Source: Chitinophagales bacterium (lineage in GTDB: Bacteria; Bacteroidota; Bacteroidia; Chitinophagales; Chitinophagaceae). Taken from it: a stretch of 64,000 bases of DNA. Location of the stretch: the NCBI GenBank assembly GCA_017303455.1, contig JAFLBM010000002.1, positions 186,001 through 250,000 on the forward strand, read 5' to 3'. A program made the position numbers and the translations under genes. Under the pieces are notes generated by a model. The model did not search any database and was not told the origin of the DNA. It saw only the letters and a program-made list of their open reading frames with translations. This document shows, piece by piece, positions 9,310-18,190 of this stretch (the stretch's first letter is position 1; the number at the start of each line of letters is the position of its first letter).

Positions 9310-9861
9310 TTAATTCATTTGTTCTTTTGCTGCCCTGTCGCCCAATGCCTTCTTATACTCTTCCGGCTGTGTCACGGGGTTGGGTATCAGCAATTCTTCT
9401 TTTTTATAAATAAATCCTTTTCTTCCATAATTGGCCGGCGCAAAGGTCTGTGATAAATAGATCGCATCCTTCGGGCAAGCTTCTTCACACAAACCACAGA
9501 AAATGCAGCGCAGCATATTGATCTCGTATTTCGCTGCATATTTCTCTTCACGGTACAAATGCTCTTCTTCCGGAAACCGCTCAGCCGCTTCCATGGTGAT
9601 CGCTTCTGCCGGGCAAGCGACTGCACACAACCCGCAGGCGGTGCATCGTTCACGGCCCTGCTCATCCCGGTTCAGTACATGCAAGCCCCTGAACACCTGT
9701 GAAAAAGTTCTTTTCTGTTCAGGATATTGTATGGTCGCCTTTCTTTTAAAAAGGTGACTGATCGTAATACCCATACCCTTCATGATATTCCAGAGATAGA
9801 TACTCTCCAGGAAGGTCATCGGCTTACGGTCTACAGGTTTTGCTCTTTGTGTTAATTGCAT
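9310..9861 (-). CDS. nuoI: NADH-quinone oxidoreductase subunit I (two [4Fe-4S])
   Basis: Ferredoxin-like subunit of the connecting arm, carrying clusters N6a and N6b. The two cluster motifs are CTACGLCAVACP and CIFCGLCEEACP, each followed by the usual Pro. Start chosen at ATG 9861, giving 183 residues beginning MQLTQRAKPVDRK, as in relatives. The frame stays open 96 bases further upstream, but that stretch is AT-rich, unlike NuoI, and contains a small hairpin and part of a dispersed repeat. A 227-base non-coding gap separates it from nuoH. Confidence 0.94.
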   Translation of the reverse strand: MQLTQRAKPVDRKPMTFLESIYLWNIMKGMGITISHLFKRKATIQYPEQKRTFSQVFRGLHVLNRDEQGRERCTACGLCAVACPAEAITMEAAERFPEEEHLYREEKYAAKYEINMLRCIFCGLCEEACPKDAIYLSQTFAPANYGRKGFIYKKEELLIPNPVTQPEEYKKALGDRAAKEQMN

Positions 9862-10088
9862 GCCCCTAGCCCCTAAAGGGGTATTTTTTAAGTTCGCAAA
9901 TATATATTTAATATGCCAAGCTACAGTACTACTATCATCATCTCTTGTGTCACTCACTTCATCGTTCTGTAATTCTATTCAACAACCCGATCCAAATTCC
10001 TATAGCAATTCATTTCTTTCTTAACCTCAATAACAGCTTCCCCAATTTTAAATCTCTAAAGCCCCTCAGCGGAGGGGTTTGGGGAGGC
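9862..10088. other. nuoI-nuoH spacer with three short repeat-like elements
   Basis: The 227-base gap holds no convincing gene. It contains a CCCCTAAAGGGG palindrome (9870-9881) directly before the nuoI start, one degenerate copy of a dispersed repeat (about 9945-9989, core CTGTAATTCT), and a hairpin CCCCTC/GAGGGG (10062-10077) flanked by GGTTTGGGGAGGCC. The last matches the element at 40392-40430 in opposite orientation. A TATATTTG box on the minus strand (9897-9904) could be a weak internal promoter for nuoI. Confidence 0.6.
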
Positions 10089-11141
10089 CTATTTCTTCAA
10101 CCACAACAATACTGCTGCCGTAATGATCATATTCACCAGTGCCAGCGGTATCAGTTTCTTCCAGCCCAGGTTCATGAGCTGGTCATACCGGAAACGGGGT
10201 ATCGTCCAGCGTATCCATAGGAATACAAACAGGAAGAAAGCGACCTTGGTCATGAACACACTGAAACTGATCAGTGTCAGCAACCACGGGGCTAATCCCC
10301 AGGAGGCTTCATTTACAAATGGTATATCATAACCACCGAAATACAGGGTCGTCATCACCGCACTGCTGATGAACATATTGATATATTCAGCAAACAAATA
10401 AAATCCCAACTTCATGGATGAATACTCCTGGTGATATCCAAAGTTCAGTTCATTTTCCGCTTCCGGCAGGTCAAAGGGTGTTCGGTTACATTCCGCCAGG
10501 GCACAAACAAAGAAGATGATAAATCCAAGCGGCTGGTAAATGATATGCCAGCCGTGATCTATTTGATTCCTTACAATCTCACTCATTCTTAAATCGCCGG
10601 TCATGAATAACACTGCGATCAATGCCAGGCCCATCGGCAACTCGTAAGATACCATCTGCGATGCGCCACGAATGGCCGCCATCAGGGAGAATTTATTATT
10701 CGATGCCCAGCCGCCGATCATAATTCCATACACTCCCACACTTACAATACTAAACACCAGTAAGATGCCCATATCCACATCAGCCACCTGCATGGGAATC
10801 ACACCCCCATCTGCTTTTTCAAAAGGAGCTGCCCAGGGAATCACCGAACTTGTCAGTAAGGCGGTGATCATGGCCAACCCCGGACCAAGTATGAAAAGAA
10901 ATTTATTAGAGGCCAGTGGTATGATCTCTTCTTTGAAGAATAATTTACCACCATCAGCTAATGGTTGAAAGATACCAAAGGGGCCTGCCCTGTTCGGGCC
11001 AATACGATCCTGCAACCAGGCCGCCACCTTTCTTTCTGCATAGGTCGTGTACATAGCAATAAAGAAGGATAACCCAACGATACAGGCTATCAGGATCACT
11101 TTTTCTAAGATCAGCCACCAGTCAATTGCCAATAAATACAT
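10089..11141 (-). CDS. nuoH: NADH-quinone oxidoreductase subunit H
   Basis: 350-residue membrane subunit forming the quinone-binding junction with NuoB and NuoD. Signatures: RKVAAWLQDRIGPNRAGPFG near residues 32-50, RTPFDLPEAENEL near 215-228, and HQEYSSMKLGFYLFAEY after it. About eight helices. Length is normal. It lies 9 bases after nuoG and before the 227-base spacer that precedes nuoI. Confidence 0.96.
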   Translation of the reverse strand: MYLLAIDWWLILEKVILIACIVGLSFFIAMYTTYAERKVAAWLQDRIGPNRAGPFGIFQPLADGGKLFFKEEIIPLASNKFLFILGPGLAMITALLTSSVIPWAAPFEKADGGVIPMQVADVDMGILLVFSIVSVGVYGIMIGGWASNNKFSLMAAIRGASQMVSYELPMGLALIAVLFMTGDLRMSEIVRNQIDHGWHIIYQPLGFIIFFVCALAECNRTPFDLPEAENELNFGYHQEYSSMKLGFYLFAEYINMFISSAVMTTLYFGGYDIPFVNEASWGLAPWLLTLISFSVFMTKVAFFLFVFLWIRWTIPRFRYDQLMNLGWKKLIPLALVNMIITAAVLLWLKK

Positions 11142-11150
11142 GTTCAGTTA

Positions 11151-12236
11151 TTATGGTTCTTTCTTTTCAAATGTCTTACTTGTTGCGGGACCGGGCAATG
11201 CACTCAGTTCTACCGAATTCACATCGCTGACGCTGTGAATATCCATTAATAATTTCGGTTGTCTGCCACCCATTACTTCCGGCAGTGTTTCATTCGGTTT
11301 CTTCAGTCCCACATAATGGCCCTGCGAAATAACAGAATGCCGGCTCACTTTGGTTGGCCCCTCAATGGTCCAGTCGCTCACTTTCTTTTTTTCAAAACGG
11401 CAGGTATTGCAGATCCAGTCATGCACTTCGCCCCATTCATCTTTTCGGGCCGTCACCCTTAACACTTCATCTCCCCGCATCCACAGTTGCACTTTACCGG
11501 AACATTTATCACAACTGCAATGGGCATCTACGGGCTTGGTAAACCATACCCGGTTCTTAAAGCGGAATGTTTTATCAGTTAAAGCACCTACGGGGCAAAC
11601 ATCAATCACATTGCCAATAAAATCATTGTCTAAACTCTTCCCGATATACGTGGCAATCTCGGAATGATCACCCCTGTCCAACACACCATGTACTCTTTTA
11701 TTCGTTACCTGGTCAGCAGTGAACACACAACGATAACAGAGAATACACCTCGTCATGTGTAATTGTATATAAGGGCCGAGGTCATGCTTTTTAAAAGTGC
11801 GGCGGCTGAACTCATAACGGGTGCCTTCTTTTCCATGCTCATAGCTGAGGTCCTGCAAATGACATTCACCTGCCTGGTCGCAAACCGGGCAATCCAATGG
11901 ATGATTGAGTAATAAGAATTCCACCACCCCGTTTCTCGCATCCACCACCCGGGAACTGGTAATATTTTTCACAATCATGCCATCCATTACATTGGTACGG
12001 CAGGAGGCTACCAGCTTTGGCATTGGCCTGGGATCAGCCGTGGAACCTGCAGCCACTTCCACCAGGCAGGTACGGCATTTACCACCACTACCTTTCAGCT
12101 TGGTATAATAACACATCGCAGGTGGTGCCACATCGCCACCGATCTTACGGGCAGCCTGCAGGATACTTGTTCCCGGCTCCACTTCCACCGTGATGTTGTC
12201 GATGGTTACTTTAAATAATTTTTTCTCTTCAGCCAT
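11151..12236 (-). CDS. nuoG: Short NuoG-type iron-sulfur subunit of complex I
   Basis: 361 residues, far shorter than E. coli NuoG (about 900). Order: 2Fe-2S ferredoxin domain (CYYTKLKGSGGKCRTC, residues about 42-58), the His/Cys [4Fe-4S] segment (HPLDCPVCDQAGECH, about 112-127), two-cluster ferredoxin segments (CILCYRC and DVCPVGALT), then an N7-like Cys set (CSCDKC, and CNTC about 35 residues later). The protein ends soon after, so the molybdopterin-fold domain is essentially absent. This reduced form is known in Bacteroidota. Function: electron wire from NuoF/NuoE to NuoI. Its start overlaps the preceding inserted gene by 8 bases. Confidence 0.92.
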   Translation of the reverse strand: MAEEKKLFKVTIDNITVEVEPGTSILQAARKIGGDVAPPAMCYYTKLKGSGGKCRTCLVEVAAGSTADPRPMPKLVASCRTNVMDGMIVKNITSSRVVDARNGVVEFLLLNHPLDCPVCDQAGECHLQDLSYEHGKEGTRYEFSRRTFKKHDLGPYIQLHMTRCILCYRCVFTADQVTNKRVHGVLDRGDHSEIATYIGKSLDNDFIGNVIDVCPVGALTDKTFRFKNRVWFTKPVDAHCSCDKCSGKVQLWMRGDEVLRVTARKDEWGEVHDWICNTCRFEKKKVSDWTIEGPTKVSRHSVISQGHYVGLKKPNETLPEVMGGRQPKLLMDIHSVSDVNSVELSALPGPATSKTFEKKEP

Positions 12237-12792
12237 TTTTCAATTCGTTTATATCTGTTTCATACTGTTTATCCAACAGATATTTTACAATATTCCTTAG
12301 TTTCAGAACTGGTGCATATCCTTTTTCCTCCGATTTCCTCACCAACTCCTTAAACAATCTTTTGAATCTGTCATCATTTTTGGAATCCGTTTTCTTGGTG
12401 ATATGATTCAAATCGCCAAGTGTTTCCGCATTAATTCCAAAGTCTGTAAGTTTAACTTCCAACTCCCCGGCAACTTTCATTATCCATTTCTCAATCACCG
12501 GCACCATCTGAATAAAATAATGGTGCTTCCCTATTCTCTTGAACAACCTGAAATATTCCTCAAATTCCCCTGTATCTATCCTATCACACTCATTAGTTAT
12601 AAATTCTATATCCCGCCGGTCTTTGTCAATTACTGCCACACAAAACCTGTTATCAAACTTCTCCCTTACTTTCTTAACTACTGTTGCATTTCCTTTTGTG
12701 TGATTAACCCCATCCTTTTCAAACTGCAATAAGACATTGAATAAACAACTGTCAATATTACATTCGGGTATTACTGACTTAGCTAACCACAT
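12229..12792 (-). CDS. Unknown protein paired with an AAA ATPase, possible divergent Toprim-like partner
   Basis: 187 residues, family not recognised. No signal peptide or membrane segment. A strand-like segment ending in Glu10 (VIPECNID), a helix, then FCVAVIDKDRRD with Asp56 and Asp58 resembles the Glu...DxD layout of Toprim or RloB-type nuclease partners of OLD-like ATPases; this is inference from pattern only. The C-terminal half is Lys/Glu-rich and helical. It overlaps the ATPase gene by 14 bases and nuoG by 8 bases, so all three are translationally coupled. It is AT-rich relative to nuo and looks acquired. Start is the only usable ATG near the 5' end. Confidence 0.75.
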   Translation of the reverse strand: MWLAKSVIPECNIDSCLFNVLLQFEKDGVNHTKGNATVVKKVREKFDNRFCVAVIDKDRRDIEFITNECDRIDTGEFEEYFRLFKRIGKHHYFIQMVPVIEKWIMKVAGELEVKLTDFGINAETLGDLNHITKKTDSKNDDRFKRLFKELVRKSEEKGYAPVLKLRNIVKYLLDKQYETDINELKNG

Positions 12793-13852
12793 CTTTCAAA
12801 AACTCTTCTAAATTAAAGAACAAATCTACTCCGTACTGATAAATATCAGTCACCTGCTTATCTGTTAACCGGTTTATGGTTGTCTCTCCTTTCAAATAAC
12901 CCACTGCATATATTGCTAAATCCTCTTTCTCCATATCTTCCATAAAATCATTCAGCACAAAAGGACTGTGGGTGGCAATAAAAAACTGGTTACTATTCCT
13001 ATCATACATTACATCAGCGGTAAACTTAGCAATATACGGTGGAAACATATGAGCCTCTGGTTCTTCAAAGAGAAGGACACTTTGCTTTGAGCTACTAATT
13101 GCTGCTTTATAAAAAATAACTCTTTGCAAAGTATCGGCAACTAATTCATATGGTATTGAGAAAATCCCTGTTTGCGTTCTTTTCAAAATTGTAAACTGCT
13201 GTTTTCTCGCATCATACAATAGCTCCAAATTATATGGAACAAATAATTCTTCAATTTCTTTTCTTAGCTCAGAATTAGTAGATATAATATTGAATATATT
13301 CTCTCCAAATGGATAAACTAGTTCACTATATTCTTTCTTGCTAAAATTACTTTTCTTTAAAAACTCAAATTTTTTGAAAGTTTTTAGCTCATTCTCTTTA
13401 CCAAGAGATGTCGCCTTAAGATTATGAATAATCTTTTCCTTTCCAGCACTAATTTGAAAACTTGATTTCACCCAAACTTCATGACTGTCATCAGAAAATA
13501 TTATTCCAGAGTCTTTTTTCTCAAAAGAAGATCCAACACGTTCAAACTCTTGTTTGAACCAAATGTTCTCGTTTTCATACGAACCAATAATTCTGTGCTT
13601 TTCATTTATTCTAACTTCAACCTTATCCCTAATTTCCCCGTCAAAAAACAAGGTGGTCAAATCCTCAACTCTAACTAAATCTGAGAAATTTGTACACCTT
13701 TCGTTAATGGCGTAAAGACCAATCGCCTCCAAAATATTACTCTTTCCCACGTTCGGGTAGCCAATAAAAACATTCACCCGCCTGCAATCCTCAATTTTTG
13801 CATGACGGATAGATTTGAAATTCTTAATTTCTATGTTCTTTATATGGCTCAT
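12779..13852 (-). CDS. AAA-family (OLD/RecF-like) ATPase inserted in the nuo operon
   Basis: 357 residues from ATG 13852. It begins MSHIKNIEIKNFKSI, the typical opening of SMC/RecF-like ATPases. Walker A is GYPNVGKSN (31-39), Walker B VLLFEEPEAH (about 259-268), and the switch segment IATHSPFVLND follows at about 292-302. The middle is a long, Lys/Glu/Phe-rich insertion. There is no Toprim domain in the same chain; the next gene may supply it. This architecture occurs in two-gene anti-phage systems such as PARIS and AbiL-type pairs, but the exact family is not identified. It starts 8 bases after nuoF. One 60-base stretch (13321-13380) counts at 22% G+C, against 55% for 13981-14040 in nuoF. 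Confidence 0.88.
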   Translation of the reverse strand: MSHIKNIEIKNFKSIRHAKIEDCRRVNVFIGYPNVGKSNILEAIGLYAINERCTNFSDLVRVEDLTTLFFDGEIRDKVEVRINEKHRIIGSYENENIWFKQEFERVGSSFEKKDSGIIFSDDSHEVWVKSSFQISAGKEKIIHNLKATSLGKENELKTFKKFEFLKKSNFSKKEYSELVYPFGENIFNIISTNSELRKEIEELFVPYNLELLYDARKQQFTILKRTQTGIFSIPYELVADTLQRVIFYKAAISSSKQSVLLFEEPEAHMFPPYIAKFTADVMYDRNSNQFFIATHSPFVLNDFMEDMEKEDLAIYAVGYLKGETTINRLTDKQVTDIYQYGVDLFFNLEEFLKDVVS

Positions 13853-13860
13853 TCTTTCAT

Positions 13861-15219
13861 TTATACTGTTACCGGCACATGGATGGGGTCGGCATAATGC
13901 ATCAAACCATAATTCCTGCGCAGGCATTCTGCCGGGTTATTGACATGCCACTCAAACTCATCCCTGAAATGACGGATCGCTGCCGCCACCGGCCATGCGG
14001 CTGCATCACCCAAAGGACAGATCGTATTGCCTTCAATTTTCCGCTGAATATCCCAGAGCAGGTCAATATCACTCAGTTTACCTTTCCCATTTTCAATATT
14101 CAGCAGGATCTTTTCCATCCAGCCGGTTCCTTCGCGGCAGGGCGAACACTGGCCACAACTTTCATGACGATAGAACCTTGCTAACGTATACGTATGTTTC
14201 ACCACACACTGGTCTTCATCCAGCACGATAAAACCACCTGATCCCATCATCGAACCGGTTGCAAAACCACCATCCGACAAACTTTCATAGTTCATCATTC
14301 TTGTTTCGCCTTTAGCGGTCTTTAATAAAAGATTCGCCGGTAAAACAGGAACAGATGACCCACCGGGTATGCAGGCTTTTAATTTTCTTCCGTTTGCAAT
14401 ACCGCCACAATATTCATCGCTGTAGATAAACTCTTCTACAGAAATCGTCATATCAATTTCATATACACCCTGCTTCTTGATATTACCACAGGCAGAGATC
14501 AGTTTGGTACCGGTTGATTTACCAACACCGATTTTTGCATACTCTTCCCCACCTTCATTGATGATGGGAACAACAGCCGCAATCGTTTCCACATTGTTCA
14601 CCACGGTCGGGCAATCATATAACCCTTTCACCGCAGGGAACGGAGGTTTTATTCTCGGGTTACCTCTTTTTCCTTCTAATGATTCCAGCAAAGCAGTTTC
14701 CTCGCCACAGATATAGGCACCGGCACCCCGCTGCACATATATTTCAAGATCAAAGCCGGTTCCTAAAATATTTTTACCAAGCCAGCCATTATGCTTTGCT
14801 TCCTGTATAGCCTGTTCAAGAATGCCAACGATCCAGGCATATTCACCACGGATATAGATATAAGAAGTGTTGGAACCCAAAGCAAAAGAAGAAACGATCA
14901 TTCCTTCAATCAGTAAATGCGGAATGAATTCCATCAGGTAACGGTCCTTGAAGGTTCCGGGTTCTGATTCATCCGCATTGACCACCAGGTAACGGGGCAC
15001 TCCTTCCGGTTTGGCCAGGAAACTCCATTTCATACCGGTTGGAAAACCTGCACCACCACGGCCGCGGAGACCGCTTTTCTTGACTTCTTCCGTTACCGCA
15101 TCGGGGGCCATTGTTTTCAGGGCCTTCTCCACGCTGCGGTAGCCACCTTCACGGCGATACACATCATAGAGCCTGATGTTTTCAACGTGAGCTTTTTCTA
15201 ATAATAATTTTCTTCCCAT
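13861..15219 (-). CDS. nuoF: NADH-quinone oxidoreductase subunit F (NADH/FMN site)
   Basis: 452 residues, normal length. NADH-binding loop GRGGAGFPTGMKWSF near residues 53-67, the FMN/Gly-rich motif GAGAYICGEETALLESLEG near 175-195, and the N3 [4Fe-4S] ligands ESCGQCSPCREGTGWM near 350 with a distal Cys in NTICPLGDAAAW. It accepts hydride from NADH and passes electrons to NuoE and NuoG. It starts at ATG 15219; a small TCCGC/GCGGA hairpin (15230-15243) lies just upstream of the start. Downstream is the inserted ATPase pair rather than nuoG. Confidence 0.96.
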   Translation of the reverse strand: MGRKLLLEKAHVENIRLYDVYRREGGYRSVEKALKTMAPDAVTEEVKKSGLRGRGGAGFPTGMKWSFLAKPEGVPRYLVVNADESEPGTFKDRYLMEFIPHLLIEGMIVSSFALGSNTSYIYIRGEYAWIVGILEQAIQEAKHNGWLGKNILGTGFDLEIYVQRGAGAYICGEETALLESLEGKRGNPRIKPPFPAVKGLYDCPTVVNNVETIAAVVPIINEGGEEYAKIGVGKSTGTKLISACGNIKKQGVYEIDMTISVEEFIYSDEYCGGIANGRKLKACIPGGSSVPVLPANLLLKTAKGETRMMNYESLSDGGFATGSMMGSGGFIVLDEDQCVVKHTYTLARFYRHESCGQCSPCREGTGWMEKILLNIENGKGKLSDIDLLWDIQRKIEGNTICPLGDAAAWPVAAAIRHFRDEFEWHVNNPAECLRRNYGLMHYADPIHVPVTV

Positions 15220-15288
15220 ATAATCCTATTCCGCAAAAGCGGAGAATTTTATTCTTTTGTTACCAGCTTCAGTTCCCTGAGCATCTTC

Positions 15289-15333
15289 GTTGCGTCGCAC
15301 TCTTCACCGTTCTGTAATTCTACCCGGCAACCC
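15289..15333. repeat. Dispersed intergenic repeat, copy 2
   Basis: Contains GTTGCGTCGCACTCTTCA followed by a variable base and CGTTCTGTAATTCT. Over about 34 bases it matches the copy at 50879-50922 with two differences, and its 3' half matches a copy at 9945-9989. All three lie in gaps 60-85 bases upstream of a minus-strand start codon and in the same orientation. A perfect 16-base palindrome CCCCGCCCGGGCGGGG follows at 15372-15387. Confidence 0.75.
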
Positions 15334-15402
15334 ACCCCGTTTTCTCAATACACTTTGTTTTCCTCAATTCGCCCCGCCCGGGCGGGGATGTTTCCTAAAG
15401 CA

Positions 15403-15819
15403 CTATTTCACCGCCTGTCTCGCAAACAACAGCCAACGCTTCCCCTTCTTCACCCATACTTCCAGCACTTTCAGGTGAAACTGGCTGTCCTTTTGGTTTA
15501 ATGTGGCTTCAATATCCGCTATAAACCTTGCATGTGCCACATTACCATTTATTGTTACCTGCAGGCTGTCTTCTTTAAAACTCCTGTAGGTCAAATACCC
15601 TGTTTCCAGGTTATTGATCATCTCTGCTTTTGTTTCTACCCAGCCGTTGCTATGTCCATAACTCACATCTTTATCTGTTTGCCGGATGATCGAAACCGTA
15701 TTCTTCTTTACAAGGGCCTGGTGAAATTCTTTTATTGTTGTTACCAGCTTCTCTTCCGCTGTTTGTGCAGCAACCACCAGGCTTGTAAAGAACAATATTA
15801 TCGTTACTATTCCTCTCAT
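15403..15819 (-). CDS. Secreted NTF2-like (SnoaL/DUF4440-type) protein
   Basis: 138 residues with a signal peptide (MRGIVTIILFFTSLVVAAQ). The mature part, with KEFHQALVKKN, DKDVSYGHSNGW and VEVWVKKGKRWLLFARQAVK-like segments, has the alternating helix/sheet pattern of the NTF2-like fold as in DUF4440. Members are ligand-binding or enzymatic, so no specific activity can be given. It begins 3 bases after the nuoE stop and is the second foreign gene in the nuo operon. A periplasmic protein has no known place in complex I assembly. The start is unambiguous because of the signal peptide. Confidence 0.75.
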   Translation of the reverse strand: MRGIVTIILFFTSLVVAAQTAEEKLVTTIKEFHQALVKKNTVSIIRQTDKDVSYGHSNGWVETKAEMINNLETGYLTYRSFKEDSLQVTINGNVAHARFIADIEATLNQKDSQFHLKVLEVWVKKGKRWLLFARQAVK

Positions 15820-15822
15820 TCC

Positions 15823-16320
15823 TTAATTACTGCTGGCAGCATTTTTTCTGCACTCATCCACGATCGCATCAATTTTTTCTTTGGTCAGGTGCTCCCGGTA
15901 ATGCTTTCCCAGTTGCATCATCGGCGCATAACCACAGGCACCCAGGCACTCTACTGTTTTCAGTGTAAACAACCCGTCTGCCGTTGTTTCCCCGGGTTTA
16001 ATGCCCAGTTTGTCATAGATATATTTCACGATACTATCACTGCCATTCAGCATACAGGGGCCTGTCTGGCATACTTCAAACATATATTTGCCCACCGGTT
16101 TCAGGTTATACATGCTGTAAAAAGTAGCCACTTCATACACTTCAATGGGTTCAATACTCAGTAAAGAAGCCACATAGTCCATTGTTTCTGCACTCAGCCA
16201 GCCACCAAATTCATCCTGGGCCAGGTGCAGCACAGGTATCACGGCACTCTTCTGCTTCCCCTTCGGGTAGCGTTCAATGATCTGCTGTACTTCTTTTAAT
16301 TTATCGTCTGAAAATTTCAT
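15823..16320 (-). CDS. nuoE: NADH-quinone oxidoreductase subunit E
   Basis: 165 residues from ATG 16320 (MKFSDDKLKEV); a TTG two codons upstream is in frame but less likely. Thioredoxin-like [2Fe-2S] subunit carrying cluster N1a. Ligands are in VCQTGPCMLNGSDSI near residue 85 and VECLGACGYAPMM near 125. Helical N-terminal domain precedes the cluster domain. Normal length. It lies 12 bases after nuoD. Confidence 0.95.
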   Translation of the reverse strand: MKFSDDKLKEVQQIIERYPKGKQKSAVIPVLHLAQDEFGGWLSAETMDYVASLLSIEPIEVYEVATFYSMYNLKPVGKYMFEVCQTGPCMLNGSDSIVKYIYDKLGIKPGETTADGLFTLKTVECLGACGYAPMMQLGKHYREHLTKEKIDAIVDECRKNAASSN

Positions 16321-16332
16321 TGTCAAATTGGT

Positions 16333-17556
16333 TTAGGCATCTAATTCTCCTGCTATCAGGTTCAAACTACTCATGGTCATGATCGCATCACTCAGCATGG
16401 ATCCTTTGATCAGTTCTTCATACGCCTGGTAATACACAAAACAAGGCCTGCGGAAATGCAAACGGTACGGTGTCCGTCCGCCATCACTGATAAAATAAAA
16501 ACCTAATTCTCCATTACCGGCTTCAATGGAATGATACACTTCACCGGCAGGAATATCCGTTTCTCCCATAATGATCTTGAAATGGTAGATCAGCGCTTCC
16601 ATTTTGGTATATACATCCGCTTTGGGAGGCAAATAGTACTCCGGCACATCCGCATGGTATACATCTGCTTCAGCTCCTTTGAACTCCTGCACTTTCTGGT
16701 AGGCCTGTTCAATAATGCTGAGACTCTCCCACATTTCTTTTTCACGAACCAGCCAGCGGTCATAGTTATCGCCGGTGGTACCAACAGGTATATTAAATTG
16801 GAAATCTTCATAACTGCTGTAAGGCGTATGCACCCTTACATCATAATCAACACCGGCTGCCCGCAGGTTCGGACCCGTAAAACCATAGTTCAATGCCCGC
16901 TCAGCACTGATGGCACCCGTGCCCTGTGTTCTTTCCATAAAGATCCTGTTGCGCTGGAACAGGTTCTCAAATTCTTTCAGCACCCGTGGATATTCTGCTA
17001 AAAATTTTTCTAATTTCTGAAAGGCGATATCATTGAAATTTCTTTCAAAGCCACCGATACGGCCGATATTGGTTGTTAAACGGGCACCGCACACTTCTTC
17101 ATATATCTCATAGATCAGTTCACGGTACTGCATCACATAGAGAAACCCGGTATAAGCACCCGCATCCACACCCACAATAGAATTACAGATCAGGTGATCC
17201 GATATCCTGGCAAGTTCCATGATGATGACACGGAGATAGTCAACCCTTTTAGGCGTTTTTACACCCAGTAATTTTTCACAGGTCAGGTGCCAGCCCATAT
17301 TATTGAGTGGCGAGGAGCAATAATTCAACCGGTCGGTAAGCGTTGTAATCTGCGCCAGCGGACGGCGTTCAGCAAGTTTTTCAAAGGCACGATGGATATA
17401 ACCGATGGTCTGCTCGGTTGAAACGATCCTCTCACCATCTAATTCAAGTATGTTCTGCATCACCCCATGCGTGGCCGGGTGGGTAGGACCCAGGTTCAGC
17501 GTGGTAGTGGTTTTCTCTATACTTCCTTCCGGTAATTTGATATGATGTTCTGACAT
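16333..17556 (-). CDS. nuoD: NADH-quinone oxidoreductase subunit D (49-kDa subunit)
   Basis: 407 residues from ATG 17556 ([12 protein letters not shown]). The frame extends 39 codons upstream, but that part is unlike NuoD and crosses the nuoC end. Hydrogenase-large-subunit fold lining the quinone pocket. Signatures: [15 protein letters not shown] near residues 21-35, [19 protein letters not shown], and the C-terminal [18 protein letters not shown]. Normal length, no fusion to NuoC. A 79-base AT-rich gap to nuoC contains a CAATTTGAAAGTT motif repeated elsewhere. Confidence 0.96.
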   Translation of the reverse strand: MSEHHIKLPEGSIEKTTTTLNLGPTHPATHGVMQNILELDGERIVSTEQTIGYIHRAFEKLAERRPLAQITTLTDRLNYCSSPLNNMGWHLTCEKLLGVKTPKRVDYLRVIIMELARISDHLICNSIVGVDAGAYTGFLYVMQYRELIYEIYEEVCGARLTTNIGRIGGFERNFNDIAFQKLEKFLAEYPRVLKEFENLFQRNRIFMERTQGTGAISAERALNYGFTGPNLRAAGVDYDVRVHTPYSSYEDFQFNIPVGTTGDNYDRWLVREKEMWESLSIIEQAYQKVQEFKGAEADVYHADVPEYYLPPKADVYTKMEALIYHFKIIMGETDIPAGEVYHSIEAGNGELGFYFISDGGRTPYRLHFRRPCFVYYQAYEELIKGSMLSDAIMTMSSLNLIAGELDA

Positions 17557-17635
17557 GATTCGATTTGAAAATTCTTGAATTGACAATTTGAAAGTTAATA
17601 CGTGTTGCTCATTTCCAAATTCTCCAATTCCGCAA

Positions 17636-18154
17636 TTAATTAATTGTTCCTCCCCTTCCAAACATCTCATCATCCTTATCGATCCTTGTCTGGTCTTCCA
17701 ATGGAAACTCTTTACGCAGCGGGAAATAATCCATTTCCTCCACGTTCAGGATTCGTTTCAGGTTTGGGTGACCGACAAAGTTCACTCCAAAAAAATCATA
17801 AGTCTCTCTCTCCATCCAGTTGGCTGCTGAAAACAGCCCGGATGCAGTATATATATCAGGTTTATTGATATCGGTAAATACTTTGAAACGGATGCGGATA
17901 TTATCCACCAGGTTGTGAAGATGATAAACAACCGCCAGTTCTCTGCCGGCCTGGTCCGGGTAATGTACACCCGTGAGGTCGGTCATAAAACGGAACTTCA
18001 GTTCCTCATCATCATACAGGAAGTTGAGCACTTTCAGGTTCAGCTCCTTTGGTGCTTCAAAACTGAGCATGCCGTAAGGTTCTTCAAAGCCGGTCACCTG
18101 TTCGCCAAATTTCTCAATCAGCCGTTGTTTTATGATGTCGTTCGTTATTGCCAT
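17636..18154 (-). CDS. nuoC: NADH-quinone oxidoreductase subunit C
   Basis: 172-residue soluble subunit of the connecting module. The family signature lies in the C-terminal half: VYHLHNLVDNIRIRFKV, then WMERETYDFFGVNFVGHPN followed by LKRIL and the Pro-rich end FPLRKEFPLED. NuoC and NuoD are separate genes here, not fused as in E. coli. It lies 36 bases after nuoB. The spacer (18155-18190) contains TTTTCAAATTG, part of an AT-rich repeat shared with neighbouring gaps. Confidence 0.95.
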   Translation of the reverse strand: MAITNDIIKQRLIEKFGEQVTGFEEPYGMLSFEAPKELNLKVLNFLYDDEELKFRFMTDLTGVHYPDQAGRELAVVYHLHNLVDNIRIRFKVFTDINKPDIYTASGLFSAANWMERETYDFFGVNFVGHPNLKRILNVEEMDYFPLRKEFPLEDQTRIDKDDEMFGRGGTIN

Positions 18155-18190
18155 TGCTTCCTTGTGAAATTTTCAAATTGGCAGCGTTGC

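Noticed and set aside
9862..9957. In-frame N-terminal extension of nuoI beginning MSDTRDDDSS
   Set aside because: The stretch is AT-rich, unlike any NuoI, includes a CCCCTAAAGGGG palindrome and part of a dispersed repeat; ATG 9861 gives the family N-terminus.
15220..15300. Short peptide gene (about 24 codons from GTG) ahead of nuoF
   Set aside because: No support beyond an open frame; it overlaps a dispersed repeat whose other copies do not preserve the frame.
17557..17673. 39-codon N-terminal extension of nuoD
   Set aside because: Sequence is unlike NuoD, overlaps the end of nuoC, and the family start MSEHHIKLP is at ATG 17556.
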